From assembly GCA_027943335.1 (NCBI GenBank), contig BSBK01000760.1:2710001-2774000 (forward strand): DNA of 64,000 bases, given 5' to 3'. Under the pieces are notes generated by a model. It saw nothing but the letters and a program-made list of their open reading frames with translations, was not told the DNA's origin and ran no database searches. Below, one piece after another: positions 10,399-22,084 of the stretch. Numbering within the stretch: the first letter of the stretch is position 1; every line of letters starts with the position of its first letter. A program made the translations under genes and the position numbers. The stretch is from Chamaecyparis obtusa. Its lineage: Eukaryota; Streptophyta; Pinopsida; Cupressales; Cupressaceae.

Positions 10399-12806
10399 AT
10401 GGATATGAGTTACACTTTGAATAGGAGACAAAGAAAAGCAATGGATCAAACTCTTGATGACATTTTCCAAAGACATAGGGATAACATGTTTTCTGGTGAT
10501 GACAACCAACCTGAATCACCCCCTATTAACTCAAGATATCTAGATGCCCATCAAAGAGCTGAAAGACACTATGCACAAGCTCACCAAGATGCATGGTCAT
10601 AACATGAAGACCAAAACAATGAATCTTGTGATGCTCATGTGAATGTCACATTCACTAACAGCTTGTTCAAACACTAACAGTCCAACTCTCCACTCAAAAC
10701 AACCTCAAGATATGCTAATGAAAGACTTAAAATAATTGAGTGTGAAAAGAATTTTTTTTTGGATGAACAAGCCACTAAAGAAGAAAGGTTTAGACACCTA
10801 GAGGAAGAGCAACAAGCCTTGTTGGAATTGAGAAGAAAAGCATTCCAAGAAGAGCAAGATAGGCTTTTAGCCCAACAACTCAATGAGCAATTTAACAAAA
10901 GGGGTACCAATAGTGGAAATAACTCTCCACCCTCTACTCCCTTAAGAACCCCAAGAAGTAGAAGGTGGTTAAGGATTCCTTCAAGATCTCCTAGTCCTAG
11001 AGGAAGAAGGATTTCACAATATAGGAGATGAACACCTCCTAGGACCTCAAGACAACCCTCCCAATGAGCTCATCATGGCTCTCAACATGGAGGAAGTAAT
11101 GCAAGTTTCAATGATCAAGATTTTATGAGAATGCAACAAGAGCCACTATTCCAACAATATGTGGAGAGGTACCTTGATCAAAACAAAGATAGGTTCCTAG
11201 AGAGTCTGATTAAGAAGGGTGCTAGAGTCCCTTACAACTTTGATGTGGATAGGAGAATCAAGAAACAAGGGCCTTCTCAAGAGGAGGAAATCAAGCAACT
11301 CAAACAAATGATGGAAAAGGTGTTGGCACCTAAAAGTTCCTTTTCACTTGATTCTATTTGTCCCAATCCTTTTGACAAAAGTGTGACTATGACAAATTTT
11401 CCTAGGAAAGTTGAAATTCCCCAATACGACAAGTATGATGAAAATGGTGACCCACATGATCAGGTGCATTAGTTTTACACCATGAGTTTTGAGCTCCACC
11501 AAGATGACTCTTACCTTATGAGATTATTTCCAAGGAGCCTCAAGGGCCAAGCCATGGAGTGGTTTACCAACATAACCCCTCCTGTCAAAACTTTCAAAGA
11601 ACTTGTCCATAGATTCATTCAAAATTTTGCATACAACTTGTCAAGATCAGTCACTATGTTGGACTTATGCAATTTAAAACAAAATCAAGGGGAATCCTTT
11701 GTTACCTTCTTGCAAAGGTGGAGACAATTGTGCTCCCGTTATTCTAGGACTATTCCTAAGCATGAAAGGATTGACATCATTGTTAGTAATTTGGTGCCTG
11801 AAATGCGTTATGAGGTTGGAAAAATGGTCTTTGATTCCTTCGATACTATGGTTGAGACAACATGTCAAATTGAGGATGTCTTAAAGGAACAAGGCATTTT
11901 GACCAAACATAGCAATAACAACAATGATCAAAATCTTAACAATGCCAATAAGGATCAAGGCAAGCACTCACACTGGAACAAGAATAAGCAAGTAGTCAAT
12001 GATAGAGTTGTGGACTCTTCCCAACCCAAGGATCAAGGAGTCCTACATTTTTCTAGTGTAGTCCAAGCTATGAAGCTAAATACATCCTCCAACCAATAAG
12101 AGAATAAACCTAAGTATCAAGAAAAGTGCAAGAAAAAGTTGAGATAGTTTTCTAAACTGGGTGACTCCTATGAGGATGTTTTCAAGACCCTTATTGCCAA
12201 TAATCTTGTGCAACCACAAGATGCAACAAACTTTCACATACTTGATGTTAAGCCACATTGGTGGAATGAAAAATCTTTCTGCAAATATCACAATGGCATT
12301 GGACATGACATCAAACATTTCTGGAAGCTTAAGCACCTCATCCAGGATCTTATTGAAAGTGGTAAACTTTAGATTGATGGGTTGAACACAAATGCAGACC
12401 ATAAGGCATTCAAGGAACCTTTGCCCAAATATGAAAAGGGGGAAACCTCTCAACCCAAGAATGGCAAAGCTACAATCAACTATACCTATACAGGTGCAGA
12501 AAATGTGGTTAATATGCTTGAGATTGTTGAGGAAAATATCAACATGATGTGAAACAAATATTCTTATAGTCATGATGTGGGCTCTCCTCCTATATTTGAT
12601 GAAGAACCTGCAGTGGTGCTTAGGGGTCCTCACTCTCAAAGGTCATCCCAAGCTATTAATGCTATCACCAGAAGCCAAAGTCAAGGTCATGTGGTTATTA
12701 GAGGTCCTAATTCCAACCAATCTAGCAAACCCAAGCAAGTGACATCCAAGAATGTCACCACCAAGTTAGAAGTCAATCCTGAAATGAGCTACAATCTTGT
12801 TGACTA
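10399..12806 (+). pseudogene. Outer Tat element gag (broken)
   Basis: This is the N-terminal part of one polyprotein frame running from ATG 10399 to about 15490 without a frameshift. It starts MDMSYTLNRRQRK, then has a Glu/Gln/Arg-rich coiled-coil-like stretch (about 10759-10910) and an Arg/Ser-rich patch to 11030. The retrotransposon gag core is at about 11340-11900, with FPRSLKGQAMEWF and YNLSRSVTMLDLCNLKQ. A degenerate zinc knuckle (CKYHNGIGHD) is near 12280, its last Cys replaced by Trp. Nonsense codons include 11029 (TGA), 11470 (TAG), 12097 (TAA), 12370 (TAG), 12550 (TGA) and 12805 (TAA). It would form the particle shell if intact. Confidence 0.85.
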
Positions 12807-12816
12807 ATTACAAAGA

Positions 12817-13998
12817 ATGCTAGCTCAAATCTCAATTTTTGAACTCCTAGAATTGTCTCCAAGACATAAGCGTGTCCTTAAGGAGGCTTTGCACACAACC
12901 AATGTTCCTAATAACATAGATGTTGACCAATTCCAAAACATGGTTAACCACCTTGCCAGCCCTCATTACCTCACATTCTCACAAGAAGATGACAAAGCCT
13001 TGAGCTATCTACATAATCTTTCCCTTCATATCAAAGTCATGATTCACAAGACCCATGTCAGGCGTGTGTTGATTGATGGGGGTGCTGGGCTCAATATTTG
13101 TTCCTTGAGTTTGTTGAAGATACTGGGTTACTCAGAGCAAGTTATTGATACTCATAAGAAAATCACCATTAAAGCCTATGATGAGGCAGAGAGAAGTGCC
13201 AAAGGCTTGGTCATCCTTCTTGTTAGGATTGGCCTTGTTGAAAAGGATGTTTTGTTCCAAATTGTTGATGATGGTCCTTTAGCATATAATATCCTGCTTG
13301 GTATACCGTGGATCCATGACATGCAGGCAGTGCCATCCACCTACCACCAATGTGTCAAGTTCACCTATAATGGAGTAGAATTTTGTATACCCAGGGATAG
13401 TACATTATCTGTTAATGCAATTTCAGCAGGGACCCATGTTCCTCTCAACAGAGAAGCAGAGGATTTTGATGCCACTTTAGCAAAATGTCACAATAAGTTC
13501 AAAGCCATAGACCTTGGTATGGGAGGTTATAAAATTGAATCCTTCACAAAACCCCCAATTTCACCTAGGTCCTACGGTAAACCTTCACAAGAGGTGTGTC
13601 CCTCATCTTCAGTAATGACTCTGTTTGATACATTTGTAGAGTCCTCAGTGCCCATACAGGATGAAAAAGAAGAGGTAGCTATTAGAGATTGGATTTACAA
13701 GGAGGAAAAATACAAGCATAATGAAAATTTTTCCCCATCTCCTAAGGCTTATGGGAGAGGGTACACATTGGTCAAAAGTATGGGCTATCTAGGCCATGGT
13801 CCTCTCAGTCACAGATTAGAGGCTAGGGCTAAGCCACTCAATCATGCTCTCTTTGGCCACAGATTTAAGACAATAGTTGGCCTAGGTTTTGAAAGTCAGA
13901 ATAAGAAAGCTTCTCCTAACCTTGCTACGATGGATAGTGATGATGAATCTAGCTACATTCCCAATTTTCAAAATCAACAAGATAGGTGTGAAGATTAG
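12817..13998 (+). pseudogene. Outer Tat element protease with G-patch-like segment
   Basis: Same frame as gag, open for 393 codons, the longest intact stretch of this element. A retropepsin active site reads VLIDGGAGLNICS near 13066-13104, followed by the conserved ITIKAYD and YNILLGIPWIHDM segments. About 150 residues later, roughly 13740-13895, is a glycine-spaced stretch (YGRGYTLVKSMGY..GHGPL ... VGLGF) that looks like a G-patch, an RNA-binding fold also found with some retroviral proteases. The second Tat element has the same arrangement. The protease call is firm; the G-patch call is by pattern only. Confidence 0.82.
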
Positions 13999-14990
13999 AT
14001 CCCTTCCACCAATCTCCTTTGGGGATATTTAGATGCTCCAGTTATCAATCCAATAGTTTCAGACCTAGAACAAGTAGAATCCACTATTGAAGATCATGTT
14101 GAGGATCCCATTCAAGCAGGTGTTACCCTTGGTGACATCAAAGTCTCTACCTTAAGGCCTAAAAAACATGCTTGGTGTAAACATCCCAGTTGGGATTCAG
14201 ACACACACTCACATGAGTATGAGTGGGAGGCTCTTTCTGATTGTTCTACAGTTGACATGGACATTGATGTTGTCCATACATATAGTTCCCAACCTGAGGT
14301 AGCTAATGAGTCTAGCGTAGGATTAGAAGATTGGAATCCATGAGTCTCTTTAGTGGACAATGCTTCGCTTGGTAGGATAAGTCCTGATTTGGGTACCTTA
14401 GAAGGATACTTGACGAATCCTAACTCTACAATCACCAAAGATGATAGCATTCACATACACAATATTGAACCAATCATTGACCTACCCCTTGCCAATTCTC
14501 ACTTAATTGATTGGTCTCAGTGTTACCAAGAGCCTCAACTTCTAACTTTTCAAAATGACTATGAGATAGCATGTTACCTAAATGCTCTTGAACCTGTAGT
14601 CTCTTCCACCATCAAACCAACTACAAGCATGATAGAACCAAATATCAAGTACCTCAGTCACAAAATGAAAATAAATGAAAAAAAGAATAAGAGTTCTGAT
14701 GGTGAAAACCACTATGTGGCGGTGTCAGAACCCAAAAAAGTAAAAATAAAGGACGTATCCAAGGGTGAAAACCTCTCTGAGGCACCCAAGGATGAGGTAC
14801 TTGATCATCTTCCAAGTTACTTTCAGGACAGGTCTTCAGTTCTTGTTGAGCCTACCCACCCAGTTAATCTGAATACACTAGAGGCTCCAGAAATTGTACA
14901 TTTAGCTTAGTCTCTATCAACACAAGAAAAAGAAGCATATACCAAGTTCCTACAGACCAAGAAGATTAATTTTTCTTGGACTTACTCAGA
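13999..14990 (+). pseudogene. Outer Tat element pol linker
   Basis: The same frame continues from protease to reverse transcriptase as an acidic, poorly conserved linker with an ECVSES-type composition and a Lys-rich patch near 14670-14760. Stops lie at 13996, 14341 and 14908. The homologous segment of the second Tat element (about 42760-43850) shares motifs such as YLSHKM/YLSQKN and SEGENL. I recognise no catalytic domain. Confidence 0.65.
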
Positions 14991-16320
14991 CATTCCAGGA
15001 TTGGATACTAGTCTCATTATGCATCACTTGTCCATAGGTCCAGCTATCAAACCAGTAAAATAGAAATTGAGGAAAATGCATCCTCACATAGCTCTTCTTG
15101 TCAAAGCTGAACTAGAGAAACTCCTTAGTGTAGTATTTATAAGAGCCATTGATTATGTTGAATGGATATCCAATATTGTACCAGTTTCAAAACATGACAA
15201 GTCCATCCATGTCTACATAGATTTTAGAGATCTTAATAAAGCATGCCCAAAGGTTGACTTTCCACTTGCAAACATAGACATGATAGTGGACATGACCATG
15301 GGCTATGAGATCTATTATTTGATGGATGATTTTTATGGGTATAATCAAATCAAAATAGGCCCTGAAGACTAGGAAAAAATTGCATTCCCTTGTGTGTGGC
15401 GAGCCTATTGCTGGAACGTCATGCCATTTGGATTAAAAAATGTCAAAGCTACTTATCAAAGAGCTATGACTACTATCTTTCATGACATGATGCATAAAAT
15501 ATGGAAGACTATGTAGATGACACCTTGGAAAAATCCAAAAAAAGGGGTACACACTTAGGCAATTTGGAAGTAATCCTAGATCGTATGGAACAGATTCAAT
15601 TAAGATTAAATCCCAAAAAGTGTGCATTTGGAGTCACCTCTAGAAAAATCCTAGGATTTATCATTTCAGCTAAAGGAATAGAGGTGGACCCTGAAAAGTT
15701 CAAGCAATAATGGATATGCCACCTCCCAAAAACATTAGTCAAATGAGGAGTCTTCAAGGACACCTTCAGTCTATATAGAGGTTTATTTCACAACTGGCTG
15801 ATAGAGCTCAACCCTTTAATAAGACTTTACACAAAGGGGTTAAATGTGTCTAGAATGAAGATTGTCAGCAAAGCATGGACCAAATCAAGCAATACTTGGC
15901 CAATCCTCCAATATTAATGCCTCCTATCCCAGGAAAACCACTCATATTGTATGTGTCAGCAATAGAATCTTCCCTGGGGACATTATTGGCTCAACTTGAT
16001 GATACTGGAAAAGAAAGAGCTATATATTACATCAGCTATACTCTTGTGTCATATGAGGTCAACTACACTGGTATTGAAAAATCTTGCCTAGCGGTGGTGT
16101 TTGCTTCCCAAAAGTTGTGACATTACATGCTTGTGCATACAATACACCTCATTGTAAAAATTTATCCTCTCAAATACTTTCTTGATAAGGCTGGTCTCAG
16201 AGGAAGACTTGCTAAATGGATGATGATTCTTTCAGAATTTGACATAGAGTATGTTGAGCATAAGGCTATAAAAGGACAAGCCGTTGCAGACCAATTGGCT
16301 GATTTTCCAATCCAAGACAA
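14991..16320 (+). pseudogene. Outer Tat element reverse transcriptase and first RNase H (broken)
   Basis: Reverse transcriptase begins around KMHPHIALLVKAELEKLL (15073). It shows the fingers motif IDFRDLNKACPK and catalytic YVDD at 15510-15521. Frameshifts near 15497 and 15700 move it from frame 1 to 3 to 2, and stops add to the damage. RNase H follows to about 16320, with LYVSAIESSLGTLLAQ and the C-terminal AKWMMILSEFDIEY. Family: Ty3/Gypsy. The domain is non-functional in this copy. Confidence 0.88.
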
Positions 16321-16760
16321 AGCACCAATTCAAGTTGAATTTCCAGATGAGCACATAATGTACGTGACTACAAGAACATGGAAGATGTTCTTTGATGGCT
16401 CTTTCATGCAAAATGGTTCAGGTGTAGGAGTGTTGTTTGTCTCACCTCATGGGTACACAATTCCTAAGTCTTACAAACTATTGTTCCCATGCACAAATAA
16501 CATTGTTGAGTATGAGGCCTTAACAAATAGACTAAAAATGTCTATAGAGTGGAGAATCACAGAGCTGCATATTTATGGGGATTCGCAATTGATAGTCAAC
16601 CAAGTAAATGAAGAATACCAAACCAAAGATGAAAAAATGGTACCCTACAAGAAAATGGTTTATTCATTAAGATGATATTTTACCTTTGTTACATTTCAAC
16701 AAATCCCTAGAGTAGAGAATAAAGTAGTTGATGCTATGGCTACATTGGCTTCACTTCTTC
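16321..16760 (+). pseudogene. Outer Tat element second (archaeal-type) RNase H
   Basis: A second RNase H follows the first. Its acidic residues are in FFDGSFMQNGSG (near 16387), NNIVEYEAL (about 16498), YGDSQLIV (about 16572) and the final VVDAMA. A duplicated RNase H downstream of the normal one is a hallmark of the plant Tat lineage. A TGA at about 16672 breaks the frame. Confidence 0.82.
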
Positions 16761-16939
16761 AGCTAGAACAACATGAGTCCAAATTTGAATTCTTGGTGGA
16801 AGAGCTACACTACCCTATCTATGACTCCCAAGAAAGCCAAGTTGTTTGTACCATTATTGGCCATGAGTCATCCCGCTATGGTGCCATTTACTCATACCTT
16901 CATGATGGTACTATCCCTGAAACCTTCAATCATTCTAAA

Positions 16940-18130
16940 TGAAGAAACCTAACCCGAAATGCCTCTCGTCACACCCTTATCTCTGGTGATATGTATAGGA
17001 GGGGTTTATATGGGACACTTCTTAGGTGTTTAGAAAAGGATGAGTCCAACCAAGTGTTAGTTGACATTCACGAGGGCATTTGTGGAGGACATTCTAATGG
17101 TCTTGCCATGGCCTGAAGGTTTCTTAGGGTGGGGTACTATTGGCCTACCATGTAGACAAATGCCATAGCTTTTGCTAAATCTTGTGAAAAGTGTTAGAAA
17201 CATGGTAACCTGATACATGCTCCAGGTAGGGAGCTTATTCCTTCTATTTCTCATTGGCCATATCTGTATTGGGCCTTTGACCTTGTTGGGTAGATTCATC
17301 CCAACTCATCAGGTGGACACAAATTCCTTATCACTACTACTAATTACGTTACCAAATGGGTAGAAGCTATCGCACTTTCTGTTGCCTCAGGCAAGATAGT
17401 TTCTTTGTTTATTTTGAATCATATCATCTGTCAGTATGGAGTGCCTTCTGAGATAATTATTGACAATGGAGGTCAGTTTAAAAACAAGGACCATAAACAT
17501 CTCTACAAGAAATTCAAGATAAAATAGCATTGGTCCTCCATTTACTTCCCGCAAGGAAATGGACAAGTAGAGGCTTCGAATAAGACCATTCTCAAAATCC
17601 TCCATAGAACAGTTCACAAGAATGGTAGAGATTGACATCTATAGATAAATCTAGCCTTGTGGGCCTATAGAATGAGTATTCATACTCCAATAGGGGCTAC
17701 TCCTTTTTCCCTGACTTATGGTGTTGAAGCAGTGTTACCTTTAGAGGTGGAGATCCCTTCTCTTAGAGTTTCTCTTAAAGGTTTAGTGATAGATGAAGAC
17801 TACCGTGCCATGAGGTTACAAGAACTGGAACTTCTAGATGAAAAACATAAAGCATCTTTTGATCACATGAGAGTCTACCAAAAGCGTATGTCCAAATCAT
17901 TCAACAAGAAGGTTCACCCTAGAGAATTTCAAGTGGGGGATCTTGTCCTACAAGAAAACCCTAAGAACCAACAACATAGAGAGAAAAAGGGAAAGTTTGA
18001 ACCTAATTGGCTCGGACCATACATCATTAATGTTGCTTTTGGTACAGGTGGTTATTTACTATTTGATCCTGAGGGAGAATATCTCCTTGATCCTATCAAT
18101 GTTTTGCACCTCAAGAAGTTCTACCTGTGA
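16940..18130 (+). pseudogene. Outer Tat element integrase (broken)
   Basis: The zinc-binding HHCC segment is visible as HEGICGGHSNG (about 17068) and SCEKC (about 17185). The DDE core has AFDLVG (about 17272), IIDNGGQF (about 17455) and GQVEASNK (about 17560). The C-terminal GPF-like part is KFEPNWLGPYII (about 17995). The frame closes with HLKKFYL and a stop at 18128-18130. At least eight stops, mostly TAG and TGA, lie inside. Integrase would insert the cDNA copy into the genome. Confidence 0.88.
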
Positions 18131-19654
18131 TGCCTATTCTATCTGGTGGCATCCTTTGTACATATTTATTGGTGCTGAAAAAACTCCAAAAAAATAATTT
18201 CATATATGATTCTAAAAAAATCATAAAAAGCATATAAAGTCCTGAAAAAATTGAAAAAAAAAAAAGTGCCTTGGTGAAAACCTGGAAACAGGCGCTACTT
18301 GAGGCATTTGCACCCTTGTTTCTTAGCATGAGTTCTCAACCCTTAGCCTTTCTCCATGATTTCTTGACCTTGTTGCCTTGGTTTGGAATTGGTCTTTGTC
18401 TTTGTCTAGGGGGCATAACTGTGATAGCTTTGGTCTCTAGGATGTGTTAGTCTTTAGGACATCACCCCAAAGGTGTTTTTCAACACCAACCCCAACTATG
18501 TTTTTCAACACTACCCTAGCATCAAGTGTTTCTCAACACTTATCAGATATCTTACCCATAGTCTAGCATGATATGGTATTTCTCATTCACAGATGTGATA
18601 TTCAAAGTTTGACTCTATAACCTACACACGCACACTTAAACACTTGACTCACTGAGACTTGTTTGACTTTATTTCTTTGTGTGTTGTCTATGATGATTTC
18701 TTCAATGATTGTTCTTTTCCCTAAGAAGTTTTCGATGATGCATAGCTAGAAGACTGAGGGCATGAGGGAATGCTTTATTGTTTTTTCTGCTTGTGGGTAT
18801 ATTTTGTTGGTCCTAAATTGTCATTAGCATTTATGTTTGTTCCACTTGACAATAGGATCTACAAGGTATTATCCTTGACTATCTTCGCAAGTGCATACTT
18901 ATAGCCATCTTGACTTTCCTTGTGTCTCGATGCGAGTATAATCTTGCCATACTAAACTTAGGTAATCTCATTGTACTAGTCATCTTGACCTATATGTCTT
19001 TGGTGCCTAGGTGGGAGTCCCACATATCTATCTGATATAGATCATATTCAAATTCACATAGTTATACTAGTGTGCATTGTATGATCTTGTGACATTACCA
19101 ATAACGCTCGATGATGAATATTAGAGTCTAAAAGATTTGTGACCTTGCAAGTAAACCACTTTTCATAGTAGCTTGCATTTTTTTTAGGTTCATATTAGTT
19201 TAGTTTTGCATCTTGAATATGGAGAGAGCTCTCCTTTTCATCTTTCATGGACCTATCGGTCAAATGCACTCACCTTTCCTTTTCTCGATCATGTCTTTCA
19301 CTCCTTGTCTATTCACATAATGTCTTGTTCCTATCACCACAAGGGGTTAATCTTATAATCATATCTATCCTAAAGACATCATTTTCAGAAACATGAGTCT
19401 ATATCATAAACATGAGAAGTAAAACATACATCTATGAGAGAGATTATACATGAGCATTTATGACATACATTTTGAGCAAAATGACAAGACAATATATAAA
19501 AATTGAAACATCCATCACAAGTGGGACAAGTACACAAGATATATCATCAATCCAATAATCTCATATATATATAAAAATGTCATGATACAATATGGGATAC
19601 AAAAATCTGGATCAAATCCTAGGATACGTCTCTATACATCTATCTAACCTAAAC
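18131..19654 (+). other. Outer Tat element post-pol spacer
   Basis: No coding frame in either strand that I can support. It begins with A-rich words (AGTCCTGAAAAAA) shared with the second Tat element at 47095-47112, then the hairpin motif listed separately. The rest is AT-rich spacer ending at the 3' end of the antisense PMD ORF. Confidence 0.6.
18266..18295 (+). other. Conserved post-pol hairpin motif (outer element)
   Basis: The strand can fold as GGTG, unpaired AAAA, CCTG, tetraloop GAAA, CAGG, CGC(T). The inner stem CCTG/CAGG is perfect and the loop is of the GNRA class. The outer stem pairs GGTG with CGCT imperfectly. The second Tat element has two better copies at 47119-47149 and 47235-47265. 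It lies about 135 bases after the pol stop, so it would be in the 3' part of the genomic RNA. Function unknown. Confidence 0.55.
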
Positions 19655-20577
19655 CTAGGACTCACTACCACCATCATGTGGTGCTGGTGGTGGAGGAGGC
19701 GGTACCATGTCTGGTACTATATCAGATCTCCCAAATATAGAAGAGTAGGGTAGTGCTCTTTGACCCTATGGAAAAGCCTATATATAGATCCCATGATAGT
19801 ATGTGGCTCACGCTGCCTCTCTCTATGACTCTACAGTAGCAACCTGTATAGTCCTATCTTGCCACTCAAGCTCAGCTCTCACATTCATCAACTATTGCTC
19901 TTTGACCACTATGGTGATGCATAAATTCTACATCTCCATCTCTAGAGCTTGGATCTTGGCTCTCACATCCTCTCCTCTTATAGGCTAATCCTGCCTAGCA
20001 TCCACCCAGTGGTGAGCTAGCCTCACCCCGTCATCATCCTCATCTGTAGAACCCTATCCCCATGGCCATTTCTAGCCACCTGATCGAGAGCTCTGACTAG
20101 TCTCTCTCCCTCTCCCTCTCCCTCCTCCATCTCGTCCGTCCCTATCATCCCCATCATCTCCTTGTGCTACCAGTTGTGCATTAGGTATAGTGAACCTAGG
20201 GAAGGGCTGCCTCCACTACTCTTCCCTGTAGGCCGCATCAGCTCCTGCATCTGCCATATCTGGGAGGTAGTCCCATGGATCTTGATGTATTGTAGCTATA
20301 TCCTATACTACCTGCTCATAATCCAACATCGGTAGCCAACCGTGGCCCTCCCTATCCCTAACCCAAGCATATGTGGTGGTCTCAGTGGGTACTCTCTACT
20401 GGCGACCAAACTATCTCCAGACACGAGTAATCACAAATCTCTCCACAATATCTAATTGCTGACCTACTAGTGGCTGACTACATAACATGTAATCCATCTC
20501 ATCTCAATCCCCCCACTACTCGCATGCCATATATGGTCTCCATTGGAATGAGGTGAGCTCATCCAGTACCCAGCGGT
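19655..20577 (-). pseudogene. Antisense PMD ORF of outer element, C-terminal part
   Basis: This is the downstream part of an ORF antisense to the element, ending at a TAG at 19655-19657. Recognisable plant mobile domain text includes WVLDELTSFQWRPYMAC, QLDIVERFVITRVW, FGRQ and PTETTTYAWV. It then passes into a Gly/Arg-rich tail (about 20098-20140, RDGGGRGRGRE) and a proline run near the end. I count 15 nonsense codons here, 13 TAG and 2 TGA. Copia-2 interrupts the ORF at 20578. Frame arithmetic across the insertion is exact once Copia-2 and one TSD copy are removed. Confidence 0.8.
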
Positions 20578-20582
20578 AATAT
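20578..20582. repeat. Left TSD (AATAT) of Copia-2
   Basis: AATAT lies just before Copia-2 and again just after it at 27432-27436. Confidence 0.9.
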
Positions 20583-21719
20583 TGCTAGAAAGTAAAGTCC
20601 ACCAAGATAACTGAGAGGGGGCGGTGAATTAGTTATTAGATAATTATAAAATTTACCATCTTCAACAGTATTAAACCATGTAAGCAATATAATTACCAAC
20701 CATAGAAAGATATTCATACACAATTACACAATAACACAAGATATGTTGACTAGGGAACCTCTTGATCAAAGAGTAAACCCTTGTGGGAATGATGCTAAAA
20801 AAAGATGCACTAATATGAATATTCCGTGTGAAAGGATGGACTATGTTAGGAGTCTTATGAAATACATTCAGTACATATAAATCCCTGTTGAAAGATTCTA
20901 ACCCTGTTAAGAGTTATGGAAGATAGAAGGACCCACTACCCAAATAGTTTTAGGGTAAGATCACTGAACTCACTGTCCAAATAATCTTTACATTATTCAA
21001 TAGAATAATATGTTACCTCTTCTCTGACTATGCCAAACTGCACTCACTGCTACATCAGATCTCAATTTCAGATCTCTGAACTTCACATGTCTTCCTTCAG
21101 AATTCACTTTCACATTTAGCTCTTTTCTTCACTTCATATTCATACACTACTATCCTCTTCTATATAAAACAAGGAAACACATTCCTTCCTTTATACCACA
21201 CTCAAATAATTACAAATGAGTCAGCATACAATTACAAAATAAAAGATTCCACATGCTACACCAAAGTTACATAAAACTGTCAGCTTCCAAATATAATAAA
21301 TCTTCACTTGTGTGACTTCAAAGTTTGTGCTATCATCCATGTCACTATCAATGTGTCTATAACTTCCCTTTAACTACACAAAACTAGATTCCATCCTGAT
21401 TAGGAGATATCATCCAATTTCCAAAAACTGCTACTCAGGAACACTGCCTAAATACTGCTTCCACCAAAATGATCATAACTTTCATGAATAAAAGAATTAC
21501 TATCTACACTCTTAACCATATACATATAACATATCAAAGAGTATATCCTCAATGTCACATAGCTCCAACTACAATATACCACATGCGCTAATCAAAACAC
21601 TGTCTGCTTCTCTACAAGTCTTTGGTAAAACACTGTGTTGACATCAATGACAATCATAGTCATGAATGCAACAACTGCTATAGAATAGGTGCCAAACACT
21701 TTAGCATTCATTCCTAACA
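20583..21719 (-). repeat. 3' LTR of Copia-2
   Basis: 1137 bp, aligning with 26263-27431. On the minus strand it starts TGTTAGGAATGAATG and ends at TTTCTAGCA. It has one fewer CTAACAGGG-type unit than the other LTR, accounting for most of the length difference. Confidence 0.92.
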
Positions 21720-21730
21720 ATCTCCCCCAT
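21720..21730 (-). promoter_or_regulatory. Polypurine tract of Copia-2
   Basis: On the minus strand ATGGGGGAGAT abuts the 3' LTR. The same 11-mer abuts the 3' LTR of Copia-3. Confidence 0.85.
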
Positions 21731-22084
21731 TGGCATTGATGTAAACATAGATGAAAAACATCCAATGTTCCAAAAATCCAATACTGCAACACTGCTTCTT
21801 CAAATCCTCTTCATCAATCAAATGTTGCTTTGTTATCCTGTTTAGTTCTCTCATTTTGTTTTTCATGCATAATTCTCCCCCATTGACATCAATGAAAGAA
21901 ATTTCATCACTATGTCAACAAAAACTCAATGTCAAAAGACACTATTTAGAAAAAAAATACATTTACTAGAGTCCTCATGGCTCAGCTCAGATACACATAC
22001 TTCCCCATAGAGGAAGTACCAACATCCAGTCTAGAAGAAAGATAGGGCTCATATATTACTAGACGGATGCAACCAACTACATCA

